From positions 744,001-808,000 of the forward strand of contig JADFUC010001346.1 of assembly GCA_019722365.1 (NCBI GenBank): a stretch of 64,000 nt of DNA, read 5' to 3'. Shown here in pieces: positions 24,365 to 38,430 of the stretch. A program made the translations under genes and the position numbers. The notes beneath the pieces were generated by a model. It did no database searches. It was not told the origin of the DNA and worked only from the letters and a program-made list of their open reading frames with translations. Every line of letters starts with the position of its first letter. The first letter of the stretch is position 1. The stretch is from Lithospermum erythrorhizon. Taxonomy: Eukaryota > Streptophyta > Magnoliopsida > Boraginales > Boraginaceae.

Positions 24365-25350
24365 TCTGTTGTAGTGATTTCAACGATTTCTTGGTTGATT
24401 TTAGTTTTTAGTATTATTTTTATGTAAAGGTTTTAGTAGTTCAGGCGAAATTATATAATTTAATATTCTATTTCAAAATAAGTTAAGAAATGTAGTGTTG
24501 TAATAATCTCAAACGAAGGCTGATGATTTTATTTATATTAATAATATATATAATTTAGATTAAGAACCAATTATTTTGTATTATTGTGATTATGGAATTG
24601 GGAATAGTCATACGGAGTATATAGAGTGGCATGATTCCAAAGTCCAATGTATTCCTGAGCGAGTTGGGTTATAAAATCTTTTGGCTCAAATCAACTCAGT
24701 AGCAAAAAGTGGTACATGTACTGCTATAAGAAATTATTCTAGGCTCTCGCAGACATTTGAGATTCAGAAAATAACCGATTGCAACGGACAACTTTCTTCA
24801 ACAAACAAATATATGTCTTCCATGAATGTACACCATTTCCAACTAGATTTTGTTGACTCTAATACAACTTTTAACAAATTTAAACAATATTTTTTAGTTT
24901 TACATCAGAACCAAAGTCCTTTCTATTACTTTTTTTTCTTTTAGATTCTTTCTATTACTTAATTTTCATACATCCTTTATCATTAAGGGCAATTACATCT
25001 GACTGCTATGTTCATGTAGTTCTGAGCATTTAAGAGATCGACTGCTATTGCTTATGACCACACTTGGTCAAATATCAATGGAGTTTATGAGCAAAGAAAT
25101 CTAGAAAAGATTTCCAATGATGAATTTGCATTTCTCCCTTTCTCTGAGGGAAATATAATGGGAGACTCTGTAAATTGTGGTCTCAACACCAACTACTACA
25201 ACTTCCTCAAATCTATTATTATGGTGCAGGATCACATTGGTAGTAGCATGTTTTCCTCTCTAGTTTTCAGAGTTACTTGTTAGTTTAGTAGACTTATTTT
25301 TTTCATATGTTACCCCTCTATTTCGATCCGGCTCTGCCCCCCTATAAAAA

Positions 25351-25484
25351 CAAGACCACAGGTGAACTTTTTCCAAGAAGGAATACAAACAAGAGTTCTA
25401 ACTTGCCTTCTTGCATGACCTCTAACATATCAAATTCTAAATTGTCAATGCCTGGGTGTTTCAACCCATGTTCTTCGATAATAA
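25351..25484. pseudogene. Fragment of the mitochondrial CPN60 gene (exon 11 region)
   Basis: Matches 28365-28500 in the neighbouring chaperonin gene: AAGACCACAGGT, then AACTTGCCTTCTTGCATGAC and CATATCAAATTC, in the same orientation. It includes almost all of exon 11 and its non-canonical donor, with about 30 bases deleted from the adjoining intron. It is a by-product of tandem duplication, not a gene. Confidence 0.8.
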
Positions 25485-25982
25485 ACGATTTATATTATTA
25501 AGGGGCACCTAGTGGTTCATATATTTGTGAAAAGTTAATGTTCTTCTAATGTTTTATTTTAATTTCTTTATGTATACTGTTTATTATTATTACATTCCAC
25601 CCACAATTCTTTTAGCACCCACAATCATCACTGGTTTTGTGATGAGTTAACCTGAGGGCTCTAATTTCAGTATTAGAGGTACCAAAATATTTGATCTAGT
25701 GAAGATAGAGAGCTTCATCTATATATGTCAACCTCTCATGTCTCTTTTCTTATTATTATCATTTAGGCACACAAATGCAACACTCTCATCCCCAACATCC
25801 ATTACAAATATTTTTCATGGGAACCAAGAATAGTGTTAGAGGTCAAAACTCAAAACTATAATAAAAAATTCCGTTTATTGTGCATCAAGAATCATAAACC
25901 ATTTTATCATCTTATTAAACTCATCTCCATCATTGCTTACTCTGCAGCCATTTAGAGGTAACTCAGAAAATTTGTATTCTGA

Positions 25983-26387
25983 ATGCTAACAATATTGTTA
26001 GCATTTCTCTATATTAATAATAATGTAATAACGAAAGTCCGTGGGAGTTTATTTCCACACACAACTCATGTATATGTACTCAACAAGTTAGGTGGCAACA
26101 CTGAGCTCAAGATTCATTGTCGATCGAAAGACGATGATCTTGGCACCTTCAAAATTGGGAATGGAGCACAATATGAGTTCAAATTCAGGCCAAATTTCTT
26201 TAGAGGACTTTCACTAACTCAATTCTATTGTGATCTGAGTTATGGTAACAAGATAAAGCGTTTTGATTTATATGAACAATTCAGAGATAAAGGACGATGC
26301 AGGCGTTGTTATTGGGACGTCAAGCCAGAGGGAGTTCATGGTTATGACGATCTAGGTAAACCTGTTCAACTTACACTCTACTGGTAA
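25983..26387 (+). CDS. S-protein homologue (SPH), plant self-incompatibility S1 family, copy E
   Basis: Single-exon frame of 134 residues, the normal length for the family. Residues 1-18 form a hydrophobic signal peptide. The secreted part begins VRGSLFPHTTHVYVLNKLGG and carries the four family cysteines in IHCRSKDDDLG, FYCDLSYG and CRRCYWDVKPEGVHGY, ending in QLTLYW and a stop. This is the best preserved member of the cluster and the likely parent of the broken copies C, D1 and D2. The family signals in poppy self-incompatibility; for other members the receptor and role are unknown. It lies 620 bases from the 3' end of CPN60, which points toward it. Confidence 0.85.
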   Translation: MLTILLAFLYINNNVITKVRGSLFPHTTHVYVLNKLGGNTELKIHCRSKDDDLGTFKIGNGAQYEFKFRPNFFRGLSLTQFYCDLSYGNKIKRFDLYEQFRDKGRCRRCYWDVKPEGVHGYDDLGKPVQLTLYW

Positions 26388-27007
26388 AACTAAATAAGCA
26401 CTATAAGTATCGTTACCTAAGCTAAAATCTAGTAAGTTGAAGACATCAAAGATTTCTCTTGTTAATTTTAGCTCTTTAGTATTCATTTCTTTATGTAAGT
26501 TTTGTTTAACAGTTAGGCGATATATCGATGCTAACCCCATTTGGTAGGATAATACTTGATTTGTTTGTTTAGGCAATGTATTTATACTAGTAGTTAAAAT
26601 ATAGTGTTGTAATGACCCAAACGCAAGAATTATTAGACATCTATGTTAATAATTACACAATTTTACCAAATGAATTATTACTTTGTATTGTGTAATGTCA
26701 TAAAATTGGATATATATGTACAATTGGAATTTCAATTCCATGATTCCAGACGAAACTTGATTGATTGATAACTTGAGAAAACGTGAGAAGAGTTAAATGA
26801 TGATTATGCATTTTTCCCTTCTTTATGAGTGCAACATAACAAGATTTCCAAATAATTGTTCTCTCAACAACTACTACAACTTCCTCAAATCTATGTAAAT
26901 TTGGCCAACTATGACACCAGATCTCACCGTGATTACAACTCTTTCTCAAAATGAAACCTCATGATATCAAAATAAGCAATAATTTAGCATCTTACTATTT
27001 GGGATGA

Positions 27008-30000
27008 TCAATAGTCCATGCCACCCATGCCGCCTCCCATTGCTGGAGCTTCTTTCTCATCCTTGGGAAGTTCAACGACAACAGCTTCTGTCGTGGTTAA
27101 CAAAGAAGATACACTGCGCAGAAAATTAAAAAAAAAATGAACACGTTAAATGCATTTCAGAAAGACATTCAGAACGCTAAAGAGAAAGGCATGCAATCGT
27201 CGTTCCTCACCTAGCAGCATCAACTAGAGCTGTTCTTATAACCTTTAGGGGATCTATAATTCCTGCTTTTACCATATCAACATATTCACCTGGCAAAGGG
27301 ACAATCTATAGGCTTTAGGATGAAGGAATGTATGATCTCTTATCTTTGAATAAAATCATATCAAGGATAGACAACCTTTTGCAGCATCATATCCAAGATC
27401 AGGGCTGTCCTGCTCCAACAGCTTGCCTACAACAACGGCACCTTCTACTCCGGCATTACATGCAATTGTATGTACTGGCATCTGCAACAAGATGTATTGA
27501 ATATAAGAGATAGAACAGAATCTCAATGTTGAAACCAGTTCAGAAGATGAAAGACCAAATAAGATGTTAAGATATATAACAAGAGATAAAAGACCCATCT
27601 AACCTTCAGGGCATTCTGAATTATCTGCACACCTATCTTTTGATCGAAGTTTGCAGTTGGTAGATTCTCTAATTCTTTAGTAGCATACAGAAGAGCTGCC
27701 CCACCACCTGCATAACAATAACATTTTTGTTAGTAGTTGCATGATCACAAAACATTGGGCAACAAATAACAAGAAATGAAAGACTAAATTACCTGGAAGA
27801 ATTCCTTCCTCGACAGCCGCCTTAGTTGCATTGAGAGCATCAGTAACTCTGTCTTTCTTCTCGCCAACTTCAGCTTCACTAGCCCCTCCAATCTGCGAGA
27901 AAAGAAGAGGAAGAAATGAGGCATATGGCACTTCCCAAAGGAAAAAAGGTTTGCTTATTGTAAAGAATGAGCAATGTTACAATCCTTACATGAAACATAT
28001 GTTTAGTCAGACTAATTAAAAAAAAATCTGCAAACCTTTAACACAGCCACACCACCAGATAGCTTGGCTAGCCTCTCTTGCAACTTCTCTTTGTCATAAT
28101 CAGATGTGCTCAATTCAATTCCTGACCTTATCTGTTATTACAGTTTCACCAATTCAACAAATAGAAGTTTAGGTCAACTATGTATACGACTATACCCCAA
28201 CATGATATTGACTATACCCCAACATGATATTCATTATACAAAATAATGCTTGAACACTGCAAACAAAAGTATTTATGAACCTGTTCACATCTTTCTTCAA
28301 TTGATTTCTTGTCACCAGCACCATCAAGAATAACTGTGTCATCTTTAGATATTGTCACCTATGAAACAAGACCACAGGTTAACTACTTCCCCAACGAAGG
28401 GAAAACAATTATAGCTATATTGATCAGCAGAACTTGCCTTCTTGCATGACCCCAACATATCAAATTCCAAATCGTCAATGCTCATCCCAAGTTCTTCGGT
28501 AATTACCTGCATTTTCAGGTTACATTGTGTTTCCATATGCACATAGTACATTACGCATGCAATACTCAGTTTAAAAGACAGTGTTTTCTTGAGTAGCAAC
28601 TTACTTGTCCTCCTGTTAAGGCAGCAAGATCCTGGAGACCAGATTTTCTGTTCTCACCAAACCCTGGAGCTTTTATGGCACAGACCTATTAACAAAAATA
28701 ATTTGCACAGATCAATACTTGAAACAATCCATCCAACAGAAATCCGTCTGTAGAACACATAAAGGCAAGAAACTCGGACTGTGAAGGACAGCAGTACCTT
28801 AATTCCGGCTCGCAGTTTGTTCAGAATAAGAGTTGCTAGAGCTTCACTATCCACATCCTCTGCAACAATCAACAAGGGCCTTTGTCTCTGAAAAATTCAC
28901 AAAAACTTTAGCAAATCTACCCAACCAACTTACCACCATGATCCTTTGGATGAAAAAAAAAAAACGGAACAGATTTAGAAAGATATAGACGGCTACCTTC
29001 AAGGCCAACTCCAGCACTTTAACAATAGCTTGAATGCTTGTTATTTTCTTCTCATGTATCAAAATAACAGGGTCATCTAACTCCTGCAAATAAGATGACA
29101 GAGTTACCAACAACTACATGAAACAAGAGGTGTTGTCCATTTTTATTAAAATGGATGAAAGAATATCATCTTACGCATTTCTGGTTTTTTGTGTTTGTGA
29201 TGAAATACGGAGATATGTAACCCCTGTCCAGCTTCATCCCCTCTACAACTTCTAATTCATTATACAGTGTCTTTCCATCCTACATGATTGACAGACAAAT
29301 GAGTACTCAAGAACAGCATGCAGTACACAGGCAGAAGATAGAGTAATGAAGTTGGGAAAGCATTAACTATCCACAACATAATGAAAATATTTGTGAAAGG
29401 ATCAATCCATCAAAAACAAAATACGACAAATAACTTGCTCAATAAAGCTATAATAGGACTCCAGATGACTTACTTGAATTGTGATCACACCTTCTTTTCC
29501 AACTTTCTCCATAGCTTTAGCGATCAATTCACCGATTTCCCGGTCACCATTTGCAGAAATTGTTCCTACCTATACAAGTTTTATAACATCATTATCCACA
29601 AAAATGTTTACAGCATTTATTCTTGCACGTTCATAGTTTTGTCTATATTGATTACTGATTCTTGATGAGATTATTTTAAAAAGTCTAAACAGAAAATATA
29701 TACGTAATGAGAAATGAATCGTTGCAATGCAATACATAAAGTAATTACTTCAGAACCAAAAAACACAATAAGCACATGGCAGACCTGGGCAATCTCTTCA
29801 GACGTGCTAATCATCCTTGCCCTGCTCTTCAAGTTTGTGACAACTGAATCTACAGCCATCGTTATACCACGTCTGAGGTCCATGGCATTCATTCCAGCTG
29901 CTACTGACTTGCAACCCTCAGTGAATATTGCACGGGTAAGAACGGTTGCACAAGTTGTACCTGTATAGAAGACGAACAACTCCAATTTCATAACACCGAC

Positions 30001-31634
30001 AAACAGTAATAATATGTCCAATCAACATCCTCTTGATTTAAAAAATATAGTAATCAGGAGAAAGAAAGAGCATAGAGAGTAGATAAATATTTCAATAAGA
30101 TCTCCGCAGAACTCATCTTACCATCACCAGCAACATCATTAGTAGCATTGGCCACCTGTTTTACAAGGCTTGCACCAACATTCTTTACTTTGTCCTTAAA
30201 TTCAATACTCTTTGCAACTGTGACACCATCCTTGGTCACTTTTGGTGCACCCCAACTTTGTTCAATTACTACGTTGCGTCCCTGCATCGAAAGGTAAACA
30301 ACTATAATGAGAGCAGGATCATGCCCCGACACCACTACCATAATGAGATAACGTAAGTGTGCTAATGGTATTTTAGTGAACCAGAAGTATCAGTCATAAT
30401 TGATCTTATTTATCAAGACCAAGCTTTTGAGAGTATTACATTGACCAAATTCAATGCTACAACAAACAAAATTACTACCTCTATTTCTTAAAGATTATAT
30501 AGTTTGAATCGCAATGGTCAAAATGAACCACCTTTATTGCCTTAATTGACACACACGACTTTATTTTGAATCAACATGATCATGTTAATGGTAAATTACG
30601 GTCAAAATACTACAGTACCTTTTAATATATATTTCCTCCGAATGTGATACAACACATACAATATTAATCAATTTCAAAACTTAAAGAGTCAACATGTAGA
30701 GAATATATGATAAATCTAAATGAATTAACGAGTCGATTAGATTCTGAATTGCATAAAAGGTACTATATTACCTTTGGACCCATGGTGACTCTAACAGCCT
30801 CAGCAAGCTCTTCAACACCCTTGAGCATTAAAGCACGAGCCTCCACTCCAAATTTTATATCTTTTGCTGCATAGTTCCTGCTCCATGTCAATCTACCACC
30901 AACCTACATCCATTTCACACACACAAAACTCATCGAAAATCAAATCTTTATTAAAAAAACCATAAAAACCTTACGAAATCGAAACTCAATAAAAAAAAGT
31001 CACAAAAACTATATGAATTGATCAAACAACCTGCTGAGAAGTGTTTCCAGCAACCCTGTAAGCAAACAAATAAATAATTAGATTGGGTTTCTTCAAAACG
31101 ATCAAGATAACATATACTCCCTCCAAAAAGATAGCCTAGCCTTGAATTTCAATAGTTGACTTTTTTAAATTTTGAACTCAAATATTTTCGTATGCACTAT
31201 ACAACATTTAAGAAAAAAAATACGGAGTATATCAATCCAACCATTTAAAATCAAAGTGACAATCTACTTGGGATGGAGATAGCATATTATACAATGAAAA
31301 CCATAGATAATGAAAAAGAGTTGATCTTTAGTCTTCATAGTTGACTTTTTCTAGTGGTCACGGGCTATTACTCGATATCTAGATACAAGGCTTGTGTTCG
31401 AATTTTTTGCAATGATGTACAATGCCAAACCACTAGTATTAGTCTAGTGGTCACCGAGTAATGTATTACTCGTTATTTAGATACGTGAGTTGTTTCGAGT
31501 TATTACAATGATAAGTAACGAATTTTTAATAAATACATAAAAATACCATACAATGTCAAGAATACATATAATGAAAAAGATATTTATGAGAAGAACCTGG
31601 CTTTTGAAGCAAGATTAGCAGCAAAACGATACAT
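27008..31634 (-). CDS. CPN60: Mitochondrial chaperonin CPN60 (HSP60)
   Basis: Eighteen exons, all phases joining: 31634-31597, 31055-31031, 30903-30772, 30281-30122, 29960-29785, 29569-29474, 29279-29175, 29083-28997, 28887-28798, 28685-28605, 28506-28438, 28358-28281, 28131-28036, 27892-27793, 27707-27604, 27481-27376, 27289-27211 and 27113-27008. The product of 575 residues matches the usual plant length. It has an amphipathic mitochondrial presequence ([13 protein letters not shown]), the ATP-binding DGTT (118-121), the chaperonin signature [12 protein letters not shown] (436-447) and a Gly/Met-rich tail ending GGGMGGMDY. It forms the tetradecameric ring that folds imported proteins in the matrix with CPN10. 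Exon 2 is only 25 bases. The intron after exon 11 has a GC donor. Intron 1 holds a MITE. Part of exon 11 is copied at 25351-25484. Confidence 0.97.
31113..31283. mobile_element. Small MITE-like element in CPN60 intron 1
   Basis: Begins ATACTCCCTCC, and its reverse-complemented right end reads CTCCATCCCAAGTAG. The inner ends show weaker pairing, and an internal TACGGAGTATAT lies at about 31222. About 170 bp, non-coding. Confidence 0.4.
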
Positions 31635-31754
31635 GATTGGTTTATTACACAAAATGAGGAGACTAGTATAGTTTGATGCAGAAATGTTGTTGACTTTTTG
31701 TCAAATATGAGTAAGAGTGTGTGAGATTTATTGAAGAGGAGAATAAAGAAGAGT

Positions 31755-31806
31755 CTAGAAATAGCACATTCTAGTTGGTTGGCTACTTGGGTTCTTCTAG
31801 GGTTTT
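31755..31806 (-). promoter_or_regulatory. Candidate promoter signals of CPN60: heat-shock-type inverted motif and telo-box
   Basis: CTAGAA (31755-31760) and TTCTAG (31769-31774) form a short inverted pair of the GAA/TTC kind found in heat-shock elements. TAGGGTTTT (31798-31806), which is a telo-box on the minus strand, follows. They lie 120-170 bases upstream of the ATG. CPN60 genes are heat-inducible in plants, so the signals fit, but the elements are short and could arise by chance. Confidence 0.3.
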
Positions 31807-31809
31807 AGG

Positions 31810-33458
31810 ACCATTTTAATAACTACCTAAATTTGTCGAGAGGTTTAAGGGGCAACTAGTAGTGATGTTGTCGAGTCGAATTGGCATATTCGCAATCGGT
31901 CGGATAGTCATATTTATTGAGTCGGGTTTGATGTAATCGAGCGTATTGGGTCTCATTTTTGGGTCGAATATCTAACGGTAACGAAAGTTACCGATTTACA
32001 AAAACACGTGAAAAGCTAAAACAAGCGGCTTTAATGATATCGAAGATAATACTTTATCGAAGCTCGATAAATACATCAATGTCCAATGCTTCGAGCGAGA
32101 TCAATACACATGTGTGATATAGTGAATAGACATTTTCTTGTAAAATTAGATGCAAGACTTCAACCTATAATCTTTGAGAGCTTGGAAAGCAATTAAAATA
32201 AATATGAAGTGCATCCTCTATCTCCTTAATGAGACTCTTTTGATAGCCTTTATAATATTATACATCATGTATTACAATATCCAACAAACTATCAACGCAT
32301 TTTCACAATATAATAAATATAATCTTATAAAAGCTATGATAAATGGGTTTGTTTTACGAGGTATACCATCTTTCCTAATTTTGTAATGGGCTTCAACATT
32401 GTTCCAAATCGATCCAATTGTAAGTTGTAACTAGATGTCCAATTAAGTAAATACTAATTACTGACGGCGGTGACCTTAAATTTCTATACTATTAATCCCA
32501 ACTAATCATTCTCATTTCTCCATTCAATTTGCAAATGTCTTCGAGTTGATTGAAGTTATCCAATTATATTAATTTGCTCATATTGGCCACCATTTTTTCA
32601 GGTGCATACATCTCAAATTTCATATATTTAAATATTATAGATTATTTTGTATAATGGTTGAAATACAAGCTTTTCTTGGTTAAAAATGTAATCTTTTTGA
32701 AAAATGAATGATGTTGGATATCAATAGTCATATATTTAAAGATTGGTTTTTTAGTGGAAGTAATTACAGATATGTTCTGCCCATTGTAAAAGGAACAATA
32801 ATCTTCATGTTTATTCAAGTACCAAGGGAATTTAATTTAAGTAGTATAAGTACCTAGAGTTTATGAGCTTAATCGAAGAGAGATGATTTAACGAAATTTA
32901 AACTGAACGCCAGATTCATATACTTCTACTTACTCGAAGGCGCTAGAGGTTAGTTTGGTGTTGTTTAGAAGGATATTCGATCTTTCTACAACTGTTTACA
33001 TCTGGGTATGTTCTTTTGTTTACTTTAGACATGATTTCTTGTTTTGAGTTGTTCCCATCTTCCCATTGCTCTATAGCTCTTCTAGGTAAAATGTACTAAA
33101 TGGAGTTGAGGAGCCTTGCAAATTTATTATTGCTAATTAGACTGCACTTCGAGAAGTTGAGGCGAAAGATCAATTTTCCAGTTAGTTATGCTCGTAGAAA
33201 GAAAACTTTTTGGGTCCTTCTAAATTTACTTATAGTAAACATTCATGAAACATGAATGAATTGGTTGGTGTTTCGGTGTTTCCATGTTACTGTTAACTAT
33301 TGTTAATATAAAGGCTTAGACTTGGCCCTTCCATTTCGGTCATTATTAGTGGATGTGATTGATGATTTTGTTGCATTCTACATGTCTCACATTTGTCAAG
33401 ATTTTAAAATTTTCTCTATTGGTTATGTAGGCTCATTACTAGAAGCACCGGCTTCACT
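31810..33458. other. Spacer between CPN60 and the YqaJ-type gene
   Basis: No gene seen. 31860-32110 is relatively GC-rich with TCGA-rich strings (possible old repeat). The part from about 32880 to 33458 probably contains the leader of the next gene, because a pyrimidine-rich stretch and TATGTAG form a plausible 3' splice site at 33430, 29 bases before its ATG. Confidence 0.35.
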
Positions 33459-34415
33459 ATGACAAATGCCTCCATATGTAGAATTAGGATCATTCACTTA
33501 GTAGGGGATCCACGTTACCAGAGGAGGAAATTCGGAGCTCATGTAAGAATCTTTTCCTCATGCTCGATGCCTCTGTCCTCATCAACTGTCCCATTCATAC
33601 ATTGTCGCTCGCCAGTCCAGTTTACTGCTTCCCTCTCTCCAGCAGATGCACCACAGCGATCAGAAGAATGGTTTGCCCTTCGCAAGGACAAGTTGACAAC
33701 AAGCACTTTCAGCACTGCTCTGGGATTCTGGAAGGGCACTCGTCGGTATGACCTGTGGCACGAGAAGGTATTTTCACAGGACGAACAACTAATTCTAAGT
33801 GCCGCAAGCCGTCATGCGATGGACTGGGGTGTTCTGAATGAGTCAGTGGCAATAGAAAGATACAAAAAAATCACTAGTTATGACGTGAGTTCATATGGAT
33901 TTGCAATTCATGCAGACGCGCAATTTGGTTGGCTTGGTGCTTCTCCAGATGGGCTCTTAGGATGCTATCCAGGAGGTGGAATTCTAGAAGTAAAGTGTCC
34001 ATATAACAAAGGAAAGCCTGAGACGGGTTTGCCATGGAAAACCATGCCCTATTACTACATGCCTCAAGTGCAAGGTCAAATGGAGATCATGGACAGAGAT
34101 TGGGTTGATGTCTATTGTTGGACACCCAGTGGAAGCACTGTATTTCGAGTGGAAAGGGATCGCAGCTATTGGAATTTGATGCATGGGATCTTACGCGAGT
34201 TTTGGTGGGAGAACGTAGTTCCTGCTAGGGAAGCTCTTTTGTTGCAAGGGAAGGAGGAAGCCAAGTCATATATACCAATGTCAACTCATAGACAAACAGG
34301 GCTTATAGTATTTAGAAGCCGTCAATTGGCTGCTGAGGCAAAGTTGTTATGGAGGGAGATTGCAGGTTGTGTTGAATATTTCGACCATGGGGTTGTAAGG
34401 CCCGATGCCTCTTAA
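33459..34415 (+). CDS. YqaJ-like exonuclease domain protein (plant At1g67660 type)
   Basis: Uninterrupted frame of 318 residues. After an Arg/Ser-rich N-terminus without acidic residues up to about position 60 (possible organelle presequence), the YqaJ/lambda-exonuclease-type fold of the PD-(D/E)XK superfamily is complete: SEEWFALRKDKLT (68-80), NES with E128, GASPDG with D164, LEVKCP with E177 and K179, and QVQGQM (203-208). In phages and bacteria such nucleases resect double-stranded DNA for annealing-type recombination. Plants keep a small set of nuclear-encoded relatives annotated as type II restriction endonuclease-like, whose role is poorly known. All metal-binding residues are present, so an active nuclease is expected. 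Targeting to plastid or mitochondrion is inferred only from composition. A leader intron seems to end at 33430. Confidence 0.85.
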   Translation: MTNASICRIRIIHLVGDPRYQRRKFGAHVRIFSSCSMPLSSSTVPFIHCRSPVQFTASLSPADAPQRSEEWFALRKDKLTTSTFSTALGFWKGTRRYDLWHEKVFSQDEQLILSAASRHAMDWGVLNESVAIERYKKITSYDVSSYGFAIHADAQFGWLGASPDGLLGCYPGGGILEVKCPYNKGKPETGLPWKTMPYYYMPQVQGQMEIMDRDWVDVYCWTPSGSTVFRVERDRSYWNLMHGILREFWWENVVPAREALLLQGKEEAKSYIPMSTHRQTGLIVFRSRQLAAEAKLLWREIAGCVEYFDHGVVRPDAS

Positions 34416-35411
34416 AAGACCTTTCTTGATCTGTATTTGTAATATACTGATATAGTCATACGTGATTGAATACTATTAGAATTTATTTGCTGCATTTGGT
34501 TATGGCCAACTGATGTGCTCTTAATGCTAGGTTTCTCTCCTAACCGAGCTAAGTCTTATCTCATTATGTGGGATCGGTCATTTGATGTAGTCTATTAATC
34601 ATGAGCGTTGTGGCATCCTTTCATATTTGTCAGCAACAAATAAGCAGTTACTAGTATCTGTCACCAAGGTCACATTCTTAGAAATCAAGCTTTTCTTCGT
34701 TTTTTACTTTTTTTATTTTCTTGAAATTACCATAAAAAATAAAAAATATTAATCACAAACAGCTAGTACAAAATAGTAAGAAAATTCTTGAGCCTCACAT
34801 TTTTGGCAATCTTCAGAAGCAATTTGTCTACTTTACTAATCGACCTCATGTGACTTCCTAATTTGAAGGCAAACAAATGGATACTTGTACCAGTTGTACA
34901 CGATACTCATCTCTCTTCACGAGAAGTCTCGTAGTTTCATCGCCGAAAGCAATAAGTTTTAAATTCAACTTCTTCTTGGATAAAGTATAACGTAGACCAC
35001 ATAAAAATTGTACCTAAAACTAGTTCTTTCAGTTTCTTCAGTTTTTCTGAATTGCTCGTCAATCTTGTATTCTAGTGACCTGTTGTGTCCATTCAATTTG
35101 TGATCGAATTGCTATTTGATCCCGTCCTCGAGCACGATATTAGATAGTGAAATCAAGTTGCTATTTGATCTCGTCCAATTTTAAATAGTAAAGGGAAGAC
35201 GGAATATTAATATCATTAAGTATATCATCGGAATATTAATATCATGTTAATAAAGTACATCCATGGAGGAAACTTAGGCCTTCCTTCTATAAAGTACAGT
35301 AGAATATAGATAACTAAAAATTACTATAATAACTACTGCAACTTCAATATTCATTTTCTGTAACATATAGACTATAAATAAACACTGAAGAAATAGCAGG
35401 CCTGATGATTG
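34416..35411. other. Spacer between two convergent genes
   Basis: No gene seen. It contains the 3' UTRs of the YqaJ-type gene (left) and BAM1 (right), and AT-rich spacer with a short direct repeat (GGAATATTAATATCAT at 35190-35245). Confidence 0.4.
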
Positions 35412-38089
<2,678 letters not shown>

Positions 38090-38422
38090 AGAGGATGTGG
38101 TCAACGTTGAAGATGATAAATTGGTTTCACAAGTTTAGCAACTAATGGAAAATGAAATTGAAAATTTGACAGGTAAACTCATTTCCATACTATGCTCAAG
38201 ACAACAATTAAAATTCCTAAATTATTGTACACAAATGAGATAATTATTTGTATAAAGTGATTTTTGAAATCAGGAAAATGAATTTGAATTAATTTGATTT
38301 ATTTGAAAAAAAGTGTGAAATCCTCACACTAACAACAACTCAATAAATTAATTAATTTGATTTATTTGAAGATTTTGTTGATGAATGTATAGATAGAAGG
38401 ATTTGAAGGAGGTGAGAAGAGG

Positions 38423-38430
38423 TATATATA
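38423..38430 (-). promoter_or_regulatory. TATA box of BAM1
   Basis: TATATATA on the minus strand, about 240 bases upstream of the upstream in-frame ATG (38188) and 335 upstream of the ATG at 38089, followed by a pyrimidine-rich leader. The position supports transcription start near 38395, so the stop-interrupted ATG at 38188 lies within the leader. Confidence 0.5.

Larger units (their letters stand above)
23640..25500 (+). repeat. Tandem duplication unit containing SPH-D2
   Basis: The unit starts with a promoter block (AATGCAACACTCTCATCCCC at about 23753) shared with the unit of SPH-E (about 25775). It ends with a fragment of the CPN60 gene. Its 3' flank is shared with D1 and, further on (TACTACAACTTCCTCAAATC), with the flank of SPH-E at about 26870. 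This shows tandem amplification next to CPN60. Confidence 0.7.

Noticed and set aside
25307..25501. 64-codon plus-strand frame downstream of SPH-D2
   Set aside because: It is the antisense reading of a copied CPN60 exon fragment.
29714..29968. Plus-strand frame opposite CPN60 exon 5
   Set aside because: Shadow of a conserved exon on the minus strand.
38102..38104. TTG as start codon of BAM1
   Set aside because: It merely extends the open frame upstream. The first ATG in that frame after the stop is at 38089. A non-AUG start is possible but unsupported.
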